Assembly (NCBI GenBank): GCA_022511125.1
Contig: JAFLSD010000012.1
Span: 24,229-88,228 of the forward strand
Length of the DNA stretch: 64,000 bases
Source of the DNA: Paramuribaculum sp.
GTDB taxonomy: Bacteria > Bacteroidota > Bacteroidia > Bacteroidales > Muribaculaceae
Direction: 5' to 3'
In this document: piece after piece, positions 45,358 through 54,259 of the stretch
Numbering within the stretch: the first letter of the stretch is position 1
Layout of the letters: every line of letters starts with the position of its first letter
The notes under the pieces: model-generated
The model's input: the letters and a program-made list of their open reading frames with translations, nothing else
What the model was told of the DNA's origin: nothing
The model's database searches: none
Translations under genes and position numbers: made by a program

Positions 45358-46212
45358 ATGATACGCATTGAAAATATTACCTTCAGTTACAAACGCAATG
45401 CCGCGCCGGTACTGAACGACTTCTCGCTTCAGATACCCACAGGAGGGATTTACGGTCTTCTCGGAAAGAACGGAGCCGGAAAATCTACCCTCCTCTACCT
45501 TATCGCGGGTCTGCTGACGCCATCGTCAGGCCAAGTCAGCTACAATGGAATTATTACACGGAAGCGCAAACCCGAAACCCTCAGGGAAATCTTCATCGTC
45601 CCTGAGGAGTTTTCGCTGCCGTCGTTGCCACTTAGGGAGTATGTGAAAATCAATTCACGCTTTTATCCCAATTTCAGCGCCGAAGACATGCGCCGTAATT
45701 TGGACACTTTCGAGCTATCTGCCGATGTCAATCTCAATTCGTTGTCGATGGGGCAGAAAAAGAAAGCCTTCATGTGCTTCGCCTTGGCTTGCAACACTTC
45801 GCTGATGCTCTTCGACGAGCCAACCAACGGCCTCGACATACCAGGAAAGAGCCAGTTCCGCAAATTTATAGTCTCATCGATGACCGACGACCGCACTATC
45901 GTAATCTCCACACATCAGGTGCGGGATATCGACCGGATACTCGACCATGTGATCATCACCGACAACCGTAGCGTAGTGCTCGACAGGCCGATATCCGACA
46001 TTCTGTCGCGCCTCAGATTTTTGGAGACCGATTCGAAGGAATTGATTGAAAAAGCTATCTACAAGCAGATTTCTGTCAGAGGAGCCGACATTATCCTTCC
46101 TAACGATGACGGCGCTGACACTCAACTCAATTTAGAGACTCTTTTTGATTTCGCTATGACGAATCCCCAGGAATTACAATCATTTTTCACCTCCAAATCC
46201 GACTCAAAATGA
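45358..46212 (+). CDS. ABC transporter ATP-binding protein
   Basis: 284 residues. Walker A GLLGKNGAGKSTLLYLIAG, a degenerate signature NSLSMGQKKKAFMCFALA, Walker B LMLFDEPTNGLD and H-loop ISTHQVRD. The C-terminal 90 residues are an extra domain typical of exporters paired with YtrA-type regulators. First gene of the operon; its last 4 bp overlap the permease gene. Confidence 0.92.
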   Translation: MIRIENITFSYKRNAAPVLNDFSLQIPTGGIYGLLGKNGAGKSTLLYLIAGLLTPSSGQVSYNGIITRKRKPETLREIFIVPEEFSLPSLPLREYVKINSRFYPNFSAEDMRRNLDTFELSADVNLNSLSMGQKKKAFMCFALACNTSLMLFDEPTNGLDIPGKSQFRKFIVSSMTDDRTIVISTHQVRDIDRILDHVIITDNRSVVLDRPISDILSRLRFLETDSKELIEKAIYKQISVRGADIILPNDDGADTQLNLETLFDFAMTNPQELQSFFTSKSDSK

Positions 46213-47042
46213 ACGACAATATATTTTCAGGAAAACGACTCTTGGCATTCTTTCCCATAGAACTGATATGCCTGCAAAAACGACAGTTATTATATTCTTT
46301 GGTCATGGTAGGCTTACTCACGCTCATAGCGCTTATTACGCCTCTCGGGAGCACCTACGATGATCTCTTATGGATAGAGAGGATAGGTCATGACCCCGTA
46401 TTGGATGAGCTTTTAGTTACCTATATTATCCTTATGTTTTGTTTCGGATGTCTGAGCGCATCGATAATGTGGTCGGAGATGAAGGACAAGCAAGGTCGTA
46501 TCTACATTCTTATGAATCCTGCCACGATATTTGAAAAGTTCATAGTAAAATTCTTTGTCTACGTGGTCTGTTTCCTAGTGGTCTATATTTTGGCGGTATG
46601 CTTTGCGGAAACAGTGAGATATCTGGTCTACAGCAATATTTATCCCGAAGCTGATGTCACGCCGTTATATCTGTCGTTCTCCTATCCCCCCGAAACGATA
46701 GATCAGATATGGAGACTTAGCAGATCGATCGAAAAACCCGTCCTCTTCTTTTTCTGTCTCTATCTGATGTTACAGAGTTTCTTCGTGCTCGGCAGCTCTA
46801 TCTGGCCGTCGCGGTCGTTTATTAAAACTTTCCTCATTTTCGGATGTCTGACAGCAGCCTACTTCATAATAGGCGCCAAGACGGGAAGCGTTCTTATGAC
46901 GGACAGAGTGGGAGATCCCCGATGGTTACGCGAAAACAGTTATGCCGTGTACTATACCTTCACGACAATCGTCACTCTGGTAAACTGGACTTTAGCTTAT
47001 TTCCGCATACCCGAGACCGACGTAATCACTACCAAAAGATAA
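46209..47042 (+). CDS. ABC transporter permease
   Basis: 277 residues with six hydrophobic segments (LYSLVMVGLLTLIALIT, LLVTYIILMFCFGCLSASIM, FIVKFFVYVVCFLVVYILAV, then VLFFFCLYLMLQSFFVLGSS and later ones). Layout of the ABC-2 type exporters of small molecules or peptides. Substrate unknown. ATG overlaps the ATPase stop by 4 bp and the GntR gene begins 5 bp later. Confidence 0.8.
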   Translation: MNDNIFSGKRLLAFFPIELICLQKRQLLYSLVMVGLLTLIALITPLGSTYDDLLWIERIGHDPVLDELLVTYIILMFCFGCLSASIMWSEMKDKQGRIYILMNPATIFEKFIVKFFVYVVCFLVVYILAVCFAETVRYLVYSNIYPEADVTPLYLSFSYPPETIDQIWRLSRSIEKPVLFFFCLYLMLQSFFVLGSSIWPSRSFIKTFLIFGCLTAAYFIIGAKTGSVLMTDRVGDPRWLRENSYAVYYTFTTIVTLVNWTLAYFRIPETDVITTKR

Positions 47043-47046
47043 AATC

Positions 47047-47418
47047 ATGAATTTCAACGATAACAAAGCCATTTACCTACAGATTGCCGACCAGATAATG
47101 GACGGAATAGTCGACGGAACATATCCGCCCGGCGGACGCATACCCTCCGTACGCGAATTTGCGGCATCGGTGGAGGTTAATGCCAACACGGTGATGCGCT
47201 CTTACGAACATTTGGAACGTGACGGCATCATCTTCAACCGACGGGGAATTGGCTTCTTCGTGGCCGACGATGCAATAGAAATCGTCAGCAAAGCCCGTTC
47301 GGACACTTTTTTTGACGACGAGCTCCCCTACTTTCTCTCACGTCTCAGTTCATTGGGAATATCTCCCGAAGAACTGATAAATATCTATCAGTCTTACCTC
47401 TCAAAACAAAAGAAATGA
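47047..47418 (+). CDS. GntR-family transcriptional regulator, YtrA subfamily
   Basis: 123 residues: a winged helix-turn-helix (IYLQIADQIMDGIVDGTYPPGG...IPSVREFAASVEVNANTVMRSY) plus a short C-terminal tail with no large effector domain, the YtrA form usually found with ABC exporters. Its likely operator is the AGTGTA/TACACT palindrome at 45334-45357 in front of its own operon. The C-terminal end overlaps the next gene by 4 bp. Confidence 0.92.
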   Translation: MNFNDNKAIYLQIADQIMDGIVDGTYPPGGRIPSVREFAASVEVNANTVMRSYEHLERDGIIFNRRGIGFFVADDAIEIVSKARSDTFFDDELPYFLSRLSSLGISPEELINIYQSYLSKQKK

Positions 47419-48236
47419 AAACTACCACCATAATAATGATCTCAATCGCCTTAGCTTTCCTTTTTCTCGTGGAAGGTTCGATAATCTACTTCTGTTCGCA
47501 AATGGTTCCGTATAAAGATGAGTTCCGAGAAGCGTCAGAGACAACCATCACTCAGCCTCTCCAAAAATTCTCCTCGATAGCATTCCTATTCGACGGCAAT
47601 ACATATCTATCAAATTCCAGGCGTGGAGCCTTCCTCGTTGCGCAATCCGATTCTATAGGTGAGCCTTATATCGAAATTCCCGACAATCTTACCGATATAA
47701 TTAAGGTTTCAAATGCGGGCGACATCCTTCAGATATCTTTCATTCCGCCATCCGAAACTTCAACATTGGTTTACGGCAACGTAATCGTTCTTTCAACACC
47801 CATCATCATCCATACGCCGATTATGCCCGACTCCATAGATAACAGTTTCGGAAACGGCGTCACGATATTGGGACATTCCGACAAGAACCTCGCCATAAAT
47901 TCACAAGGCACAGTGAAATTTTCAGATGCTCGTTTGGCTACCGTAAACCTCACCAACAACGGCCTGTCGCGCGACGTGGATCCGAAAGGACCAATATTCG
48001 TAAATTCCCAACTGACTGAAATTATCACCGACAACTATAAAGTGCCGCTCAATATCGAATCCGACACGTTGTCGTCGGTTAAAAAGCTAACTATGAACGG
48101 TATGGTCGACTACAATTCATATTTAGACCCGGGAAAACTGAAAATCGAGCTCTTCATCTTTGAGCCGGCTGATTCAGCTTCCGCCATCACTGTGACCGAA
48201 TATTCGAAAATTTCCATGTCGTTTAACAACAATTAA
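47415..48236 (+). CDS. Single-membrane-span hypothetical protein of the exporter operon
   Basis: 273 residues. One N-terminal hydrophobic segment (TIIMISIALAFLFLVEGSIIYF), probably an uncleaved anchor, then a beta-rich domain with repeated solenoid-like strands (LAINSQGTVKFSDARLATVNLTNN), similar in style to the DUF2807/GIN adhesin-like fold. It starts 4 bp inside the GntR gene, so it is the fourth gene of the exporter operon. Function unknown. Confidence 0.75.
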   Translation: MKTTTIIMISIALAFLFLVEGSIIYFCSQMVPYKDEFREASETTITQPLQKFSSIAFLFDGNTYLSNSRRGAFLVAQSDSIGEPYIEIPDNLTDIIKVSNAGDILQISFIPPSETSTLVYGNVIVLSTPIIIHTPIMPDSIDNSFGNGVTILGHSDKNLAINSQGTVKFSDARLATVNLTNNGLSRDVDPKGPIFVNSQLTEIITDNYKVPLNIESDTLSSVKKLTMNGMVDYNSYLDPGKLKIELFIFEPADSASAITVTEYSKISMSFNNN

Positions 48237-48240
48237 CCTA

Positions 48241-48276
48241 CCCCCCCCCGTTTGTGAAATAAATTTAATACTTTTG
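48241..48276 (+). promoter_or_regulatory. C9 homopolymer tract and promoter of the TonB-receptor-like gene
   Basis: CCCCCCCCC (48241-48249) lies just before TTTG (48251-48254) and TACTTTTG (48269-48276). The spacing between TTTG and the -7 box is only 14 bp, shorter than usual. Length change of the C-tract would move or alter the -33 region, a common slippage-based switch in host-associated bacteria. Promoter strength is uncertain. Confidence 0.45.
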
Positions 48277-48349
48277 TGCGTGATGTAACGTTTTCACTCT
48301 CCGGCGTGTCATCTTAGTAGTAATCATTATCACAAAATTTATTTGACGT

Positions 48350-51244
48350 ATGAAAAAACTTCTTCTTTTAATCCTCGTTTGCCTCATAATGCCGAAGATT
48401 TCAGCCGACGATGAGTTTTGGTTGGGAGGCTATGTCCGGTCAGCGATTACAAAACAGGATCTGACCGACGCTTACATTCTGCTATATGACAGCGAAGGGA
48501 ATGTTAAGGACAGCATCCGTGCAAATCGAGGGATAAGATGGAACGTCGACCGTATCGACACGACCTCCTACTATGGATTCAATGTTCCGAGAGTCGATTC
48601 CATATATGTTTTCGATGTTATCTGCGAAGGTTTCGCTCCTCGTACCATCTCATATACCCTTGAGAATATCGGCAAGAGAGAGTCAAGTCGAGAGATTCCC
48701 GTAATCTACCTCAGTCGAGCCGTGCAGCTCAGCGAGGTCACGGTCAACGCTACAAAAATCAAATTCTATAACAAGGGCGACACTCTGGTCTACGATGCAA
48801 GTGCCTTCATCCTCCCCGAAGGCTCGATGCTCGATGCCTTGATATCACAATTACCCGGTGCGGAACTCGGCACCGACGGACAAATCAAAGTCAACGGACA
48901 GGTAGTGGAAACCCTCCTTCTTGACGGCAAAAAGTTTTTCGACGGTGATAATAATCTAATGCTCGAAAACATAGCCGCATATACGGTGAAGAACATCCAG
49001 GTTTACGAAGGAGTGAGCAAAGAAAATGAGGCTATGGGTAATATCGCTAACAAAGTCCTAACCATGGATGTGAGACTCAAGAAAGAATACAACATTGGTT
49101 GGATGGTAAACGCCCAGGGCGGATATGGAACAGAAAACAGATATATGGGTCGCTTGTTCGCTGCATGGTTCAATCCTCTCTGGCGAGTTTCGCTCATCGG
49201 CAATCTCAACAATCTCAACGACAACCGCCAGCCGGGACGTAACGACACCTGGACACCGGAACAAATGCCTTCGGGACGACAGCGCAACTCGATTTTCGGC
49301 GTGCAGTATAACTACGAGAACAATGAGACAAAAAATTCCGCAAACGGAAGTTTCACTTACCGACATTCCGACAGCGACATGCTGACGCGCACCGACCGCA
49401 CCAACTTCCTTTCTGGAGGGAACACTTACGAAAAGTCGTTCTCCGACTCTCATAACCATTCCACCTCGTTAAGCACTAACCATTGGGGCACTTTCTACTT
49501 CGGACAATACAGAGTGGGAGGAGGATTAAATGGTAGTTACATCGAAAGCCGAAACAACGCCTCGTCGCTCATGGGGACATTCGATGAAAATCAGGATTCC
49601 ATATCTCAGGCCACACTCGACGCCATATATTCGGCCGGAAATCAGGAATTGCTTGAAACCGTGATCAACCGCAGCAAAACTCAAACCGACGGATGGTCGA
49701 AAACTTACAGTTTTGGAGGTTACCCATACGTTGGTTATAAACTGAAGAATTCAACTGACAATTTCTTGATGAGGATATCGGCAAATTACACCTCTACTAA
49801 GAACGAACTATGGAAAGACTATGAAATCAACTATGGACCTACTACTCAAGGTACTGAGAAGTTACGCCAGTATTTCGACAATACTCCGAACCATACTTTA
49901 GCACTCGGCACCTCTTTCGTTTACTACGGCCGCATCAATAATAAAATAGATCTGTCAATCCAGTATAACTATGATTTCAATGAGACCGTGAAAGATTCCT
50001 ATATGTACGCTCTCGACCGATTGGCTGATATGGGTATTTTCGGCACGCTTCCCTCGGGCTATCTCGCCTCTTTCGACCCAAACAATAGCTATAAATCGAG
50101 ACTTCTCACTAATACACACGGTCTCAACCCCTCTTTCACCTACTATTCCACATTCAATGACAAGGCGAGATTAATCATTCAGCTGGATCCGAGTATAAAG
50201 CTCACTCACCGCCATTTCAACTACTGGCGCAACGAAAGGGACTATCGCCTGTCGCGCACCAATTTTTCGGTTGCACTTCAAAACTGGTGGAGCTCGCGTT
50301 TTTCTTTCGCCTTCCGTCGACGGGGTGAAGGGCAGATGGCAAAATACACCAACGACATCATGTACGCCTTCATATCACGCCCGGAGCTCCCCGACATGTT
50401 CGATATGGTCGACGTGATAAACGATTCCGACCCGCTTAACATCTATTTAGGCAATCCCAACTTGAAACAGCAGATCTTTCATCGCCATCATTTCCGCTGG
50501 AACTGGATGCCCGCTTCCTATGCGGTGGACAACATCGTCTATTTCAATTACTGGTACACACTCAACGCCCTCACACGTGGATATACCTATAACTCGCAGA
50601 CCGGTGTGCGCCACAACAAGATGTATAACGTCGGCGGCAACCGCAGCTTCACGTTCACCAACGAGCTCAAATGGCAATTCGGCAAGTCGAAGCAATTTAC
50701 CATCGACTCCTACTCGGAAGTGGACCTTACACGTTACACCGATATGATCGGGGTAAATGTCGAAGAGCCCGTTCAGACAAGAGTGAACAACCGTCGTATC
50801 TCGCAGAATTTCAAATTCTCATGGAAGGTGGGCAATTCCAATCTCGGAGTGCGCTGCGATTTGGCCAACCGTTACACTACTTCCGACCAGGAAGATTTCA
50901 TCACTCTTAACGCCACTCACCTGACAAGCGGAGTGACTGCTCAGATCAATCTCCCGAAAGGATTTTCGGTCAACACTGACTTCATGTGCTATACCCGTAG
51001 CGGTTACGGAACGGAGCAACTCGACACCACCGATCCCGTCTGGAACATCCGCCTCGCCTACACTCCTCCACGCAACACAAAGTGGGTGTTCATGGTCGAT
51101 GGCTACGATATGCTCCATACTCTCAACAACGTCAGCTATACTGTCAATGGCGCCGGCCGTGTGGTTTCCTATACCAACGTACTCCCCCGCTATTTTCTCT
51201 TCTCAGTCCAGTACCGACTGTCTCTGCAGCCCAAAAAGAGATAA
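48350..51244 (+). CDS. Outer-membrane beta-barrel receptor-like protein (TonB-receptor related)
   Basis: 964 residues. Signal peptide (LLLLILVCLIMPKISAD), a carboxypeptidase-regulatory-like Ig domain (VRSAITKQDLTDAYILLYDS...IPVIYLSRAVQLSEVTV), a plug-like section (GSMLDALISQLPGAELGTDG, VKVNGQVVETLLLDGKKFF), then about 700 residues of barrel strands (OMP_b-brl_3 type). It ends with FSVQYRLSLQPKKR. No clear TonB box. Outer-membrane transporter or assembly factor; substrate unknown. Stands directly downstream of the GntR-ABC operon but with its own promoter. Confidence 0.85.
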   Translation: MKKLLLLILVCLIMPKISADDEFWLGGYVRSAITKQDLTDAYILLYDSEGNVKDSIRANRGIRWNVDRIDTTSYYGFNVPRVDSIYVFDVICEGFAPRTISYTLENIGKRESSREIPVIYLSRAVQLSEVTVNATKIKFYNKGDTLVYDASAFILPEGSMLDALISQLPGAELGTDGQIKVNGQVVETLLLDGKKFFDGDNNLMLENIAAYTVKNIQVYEGVSKENEAMGNIANKVLTMDVRLKKEYNIGWMVNAQGGYGTENRYMGRLFAAWFNPLWRVSLIGNLNNLNDNRQPGRNDTWTPEQMPSGRQRNSIFGVQYNYENNETKNSANGSFTYRHSDSDMLTRTDRTNFLSGGNTYEKSFSDSHNHSTSLSTNHWGTFYFGQYRVGGGLNGSYIESRNNASSLMGTFDENQDSISQATLDAIYSAGNQELLETVINRSKTQTDGWSKTYSFGGYPYVGYKLKNSTDNFLMRISANYTSTKNELWKDYEINYGPTTQGTEKLRQYFDNTPNHTLALGTSFVYYGRINNKIDLSIQYNYDFNETVKDSYMYALDRLADMGIFGTLPSGYLASFDPNNSYKSRLLTNTHGLNPSFTYYSTFNDKARLIIQLDPSIKLTHRHFNYWRNERDYRLSRTNFSVALQNWWSSRFSFAFRRRGEGQMAKYTNDIMYAFISRPELPDMFDMVDVINDSDPLNIYLGNPNLKQQIFHRHHFRWNWMPASYAVDNIVYFNYWYTLNALTRGYTYNSQTGVRHNKMYNVGGNRSFTFTNELKWQFGKSKQFTIDSYSEVDLTRYTDMIGVNVEEPVQTRVNNRRISQNFKFSWKVGNSNLGVRCDLANRYTTSDQEDFITLNATHLTSGVTAQINLPKGFSVNTDFMCYTRSGYGTEQLDTTDPVWNIRLAYTPPRNTKWVFMVDGYDMLHTLNNVSYTVNGAGRVVSYTNVLPRYFLFSVQYRLSLQPKKR

Positions 51245-51259
51245 TATCCCTGCCAAGGC

Positions 51260-51300
51260 AAAAGAGATGGTGCTCCGATATGCGGAGCACCATCTCTTTT
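51260..51300 (+). terminator. Rho-independent terminator after the barrel gene
   Basis: AAAAGAGATGGTGCTCCG, a short loop, CGGAGCACCATCTCTTTT: an 18-bp perfect stem. It contains A/U arms on both sides and can work on either strand. Confidence 0.92.
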
Positions 51301-51329
51301 ATATCATCTTGTGTGAAGTTTCCGCTACT

Positions 51330-51422
51330 ATTCCCCCATAAAAATGTAGTATCTCTACACTTATTCCCCCGTAAAAGTGTTATATATTTACACTTTTTCC
51401 CCACATAAAAATGTAAATCCCC
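51330..51422. repeat. Three tandem 33-bp repeats with palindromic cores
   Basis: Units at 51330-51362, 51363-51395 and 51396-51422 (last shorter): ATTCCCCCATAAAAATGTAG..., ATTCCCCCGTAAAAGTG..., TTTCCCCACATAAAAATGTA.... Each has an invertible core such as TGTAGTATCTCTACA or GTGTTATATATTTACAC. It lies between two convergent genes past the terminator. Possible protein-binding array, recombination-site remnant or a small repeat family. Confidence 0.75.
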
Positions 51423-51428
51423 TTGATG

Positions 51429-52499
51429 TCACTCCGTTTTGACTTCAACGAGAAGGATGTTGTTTATCAAGGGAAACATTGTCGTTTTCATCGATTCGTA
51501 GACCCTCCCGCCGTCTAATTTTTTCAGAAGATTGAGCTTTACGTCGTCGGCCGACTTACTTGAACGCAAAAGGTGCTCGCGGTAATTGTCTATTACGTCA
51601 AGTGCTTCCTGGCTCCATGGTTCCTTCTGTTGGGCTATAAGACTCCTTAGATCCTGCCAGCCGTCGTTACTCATCGTATAGCTTATCTTATTCCGGCTCG
51701 CTCCGCTCTTTTCTATCAAAGAGGCAGCAAGATTTTTTGCTCGTGTTTCAGCGATGTTGCGATAGATTCCGTTGTCCCCTCCCGGATTGGGCGAATAGGC
51801 TATCGTGATGCTCTGACCCTCTTTTAGAGCCTGTGCTATCTCTTCGGTCTTGCGCCGGTTGCCGTCGTAGGTCGGATTGAGCGCATTGGAGCCGGTGTTA
51901 TATCGCAGCGACCATTTCGAGCCGCCCGACGAGGTGACATACAGAGTGTTTCTTATCACCGGAATAACCGTATATTTAATTTCATGCCACACTCTGCCGT
52001 TGTCGATTTTCTTGAGTCCTTCCACGATCAGAGCCTGATTGTCGTGCACGTTGCTCATCACGATTTCGTCCGGACGCGACAGGATCTGAAGCACTTCGTC
52101 GCGATATGGCATCTCTGAACGTTCCACTTGTTGCCGCAAGATATTCCAGCCTATGCCTTCGAACTGAAACACAACGTTGCGGTAACGTACCAGGCCTTTT
52201 TCCACAAACTGCTCGGCAAGCTCCTCCGTGCGGGAGCGGCCTATGTTTCTCGTAATCGCGTTGTCGCTCTCGGGAGCTGAATAGCCCCTGCACACTATCG
52301 TGTAGATTTTGCTCTCCTCCTTGGCCTTCTTGATGCGGGCGGCAATTTCGTTGAGTGCCGCAACGTTCTGGCTCTCGCTCATATCCACCACCCTGTAGCC
52401 TGCCGGATAGTTGAGCAATACGGGCTTCTCCTGAGCCAACGACGCTAAGCTTATAAAAGCAGCCGCCATTACGACGGCTGCCATTCGTTTCAGATTCAT
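51429..52499 (-). CDS. Protein with two degenerate OmpA-like domains
   Basis: 356 residues. Signal peptide (MAAVVMAAAFISLASLAQ). Two tandem copies of an OmpA-C-like module, each with a NIGRSRTEELAEQFVEKGL or NIAETRAKNLAASLIEKSG helix in the place of the peptidoglycan-binding LSxxRAxxV motif. Separated by a VRNTLYVTSSGGSKWSLRY linker. The key Asp/Arg of true peptidoglycan binding are only partly kept, so peptidoglycan binding is uncertain. Stop lies 7 bp after the tandem repeat array. Precedes no operon partner; pgm starts upstream on the same strand with an 8-bp gap. Confidence 0.7.
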   Translation of the reverse strand: MNLKRMAAVVMAAAFISLASLAQEKPVLLNYPAGYRVVDMSESQNVAALNEIAARIKKAKEESKIYTIVCRGYSAPESDNAITRNIGRSRTEELAEQFVEKGLVRYRNVVFQFEGIGWNILRQQVERSEMPYRDEVLQILSRPDEIVMSNVHDNQALIVEGLKKIDNGRVWHEIKYTVIPVIRNTLYVTSSGGSKWSLRYNTGSNALNPTYDGNRRKTEEIAQALKEGQSITIAYSPNPGGDNGIYRNIAETRAKNLAASLIEKSGASRNKISYTMSNDGWQDLRSLIAQQKEPWSQEALDVIDNYREHLLRSSKSADDVKLNLLKKLDGGRVYESMKTTMFPLINNILLVEVKTE

Positions 52500-52507
52500 T
52501 TCTTTCG

Positions 52508-54259
52508 TCAGTCTACACCTAAATCTTTTTTCACTTGTTCGATTTTCGCATCGGCCTCGGCGATAGCCTTGTCGTAATCGGCTGCCGATTCCATTTTACC
52601 GCGCACTTCAACATAGAATTTGATTTTAGGCTCTGTGCCCGACGGACGGACGGATATCTTCGTGCCGTCCTCGGTGAAGTACTGGATCACGTTTGAAGTG
52701 ACCGGCATGTCGATTTTCACCGTGTTGCCGCTCACCGCGTCGGTCGCTGTCAGCGTCTCGTAATCCTTGATTGTAATCACCGGACTGCCGCCTATGGTTT
52801 TCGGAGGATTGGCGCGGAAATCTTTCATTATCTGCTGAATTTCCTCTGCGCCTTTTTTACCCTGGCGAACCAGCGAGATTCCGGCCTCGCGGGAGAAACC
52901 GTACTTGATATAGATATCCTGAAGCATCTGGAGGAAGTTCATACCCTTTTCTTTGGCCCACGCTGCGGCTTCGGCCAGGAGCGAAACTGCCGATACGGCA
53001 TCTTTGTCCCTCACGAAGTCCTCTGCAAGGAAGCCATAGCTCTCTTCGCCTCCACCCAGATAACGGGCTGTATTCTCGTTGTCGCGTATCACTGCGGCTA
53101 TCCATTTGAAGCCTGTATAGCAGTCATACATCTTGATATTGTTCTTATCGGCTATCGACTTGATTGTTTCCGTAGTCACGATAGTCTTGACGATATACTC
53201 GTTGCCCGTCAGTTTGCCTAATTCAGCGTTGCGCGTCATGATGTAGTTGAGGAGGATCATCACGATCTGGTTTCCGTTGAGGAGCACATAGTCGTCGCCC
53301 ACTTTGATGACTGCTCCCACGCGGTCGGCGTCCGGGTCAGATGCCATCACTAAGTCTGCGCCCACCTCTTTAGCTTTAGCGATAGCTATCGCCATGGCAG
53401 AGGGTACCTCCGGGTTGGGCGAGGCTACCGTCGGGAAATTGCCGTCAGTCACATCCTGTTCCGGAACGTGGATTATGTTGGTAAAGCCGAAATTGGCGAG
53501 CGACTCCGGAATGAGTTTCACTCCTGTACCGTGAATCGGAGTATAGACTATCTTCATGTCGTGATGTTTCGCCACAGCCTCCGGACTCAGTTGCAGTTTC
53601 TTTATTTCAGCCAGGTAAACGTCGTCTACATCCTTGCCGATGATTTCGATCAAATCATTGTTGCCCTCGAATTTGATATCTTCCACACCGCGGATCTTAT
53701 TCACGTTGTCGATGATGTTTGTGTCGTGGGGAGCGATTATCTGTGCGCCGTCTTCCCAGTAAGCCTTATAGCCGTTGTATTCTTTCGGATTGTGCGAAGC
53801 CGTGATGTTCACGCCCGACTGACAGCCCAAATGACGAATGGCGAACGAAAGTTCCGGAGTAGGACGAAACGAATCGAACAGATACACCTTTATACCGTTT
53901 GCCGAAAATATGTCTGCCACGATTTCAGCGAACTTACGGCTGTTGTTTCTCACGTCGTGACCCACGGCTACCGAAATCTGGGGAAGATCGGCGAAAGCTT
54001 CCTTCAGATAGTTGGCCAAACCCTGAGTGGCCGCACCCACTGTGTAGATATTCATGCGGTTGCTGCCTGCTCCCATTATACCGCGCAATCCACCGGTACC
54101 GAACTCCAGGTCGCGGTAGAAAGCGTCGATCAGAGGAGTCTTATCCTCAGCTTCGAGCATCTTTTTCACTTCTTCGCGGGTCTCGGCGTCGTAAGCGTCA
54201 CCCAACCATTTTTCGGCCTTCTCTATCACCGATTTTATCAGTTCGCTATTATTTTCCAT
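52508..54259 (-). CDS. Phosphoglucomutase/phosphomannomutase
   Basis: 583 residues from ATG 54259 (MENNSELIKS); an in-frame ATG at 54313 would add 18 residues with no family support. Interconverts hexose 1- and 6-phosphates in the cytoplasm. Catalytic Ser loop TASHNPKEYNGYKAYW, metal loop DPDADRVG, sugar loop GGGEESYGFLAEDFVRDKDA and phosphate loop RPSGTEPKIKFYVE are all intact, in the order of the alpha-D-phosphohexomutase family. The OmpA-like gene follows after 8 bp. Feeds sugar nucleotide synthesis. Large type found in Bacteroidetes, likely glucose-specific (inference). Confidence 0.94.
   Translation of the reverse strand: MENNSELIKSVIEKAEKWLGDAYDAETREEVKKMLEAEDKTPLIDAFYRDLEFGTGGLRGIMGAGSNRMNIYTVGAATQGLANYLKEAFADLPQISVAVGHDVRNNSRKFAEIVADIFSANGIKVYLFDSFRPTPELSFAIRHLGCQSGVNITASHNPKEYNGYKAYWEDGAQIIAPHDTNIIDNVNKIRGVEDIKFEGNNDLIEIIGKDVDDVYLAEIKKLQLSPEAVAKHHDMKIVYTPIHGTGVKLIPESLANFGFTNIIHVPEQDVTDGNFPTVASPNPEVPSAMAIAIAKAKEVGADLVMASDPDADRVGAVIKVGDDYVLLNGNQIVMILLNYIMTRNAELGKLTGNEYIVKTIVTTETIKSIADKNNIKMYDCYTGFKWIAAVIRDNENTARYLGGGEESYGFLAEDFVRDKDAVSAVSLLAEAAAWAKEKGMNFLQMLQDIYIKYGFSREAGISLVRQGKKGAEEIQQIMKDFRANPPKTIGGSPVITIKDYETLTATDAVSGNTVKIDMPVTSNVIQYFTEDGTKISVRPSGTEPKIKFYVEVRGKMESAADYDKAIAEADAKIEQVKKDLGVD

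Noticed and set aside
51330-51422. CRISPR array
   Set aside because: Only three units with no unique spacers between them and no cas genes; the same holds for the decamers at 63850-63930.
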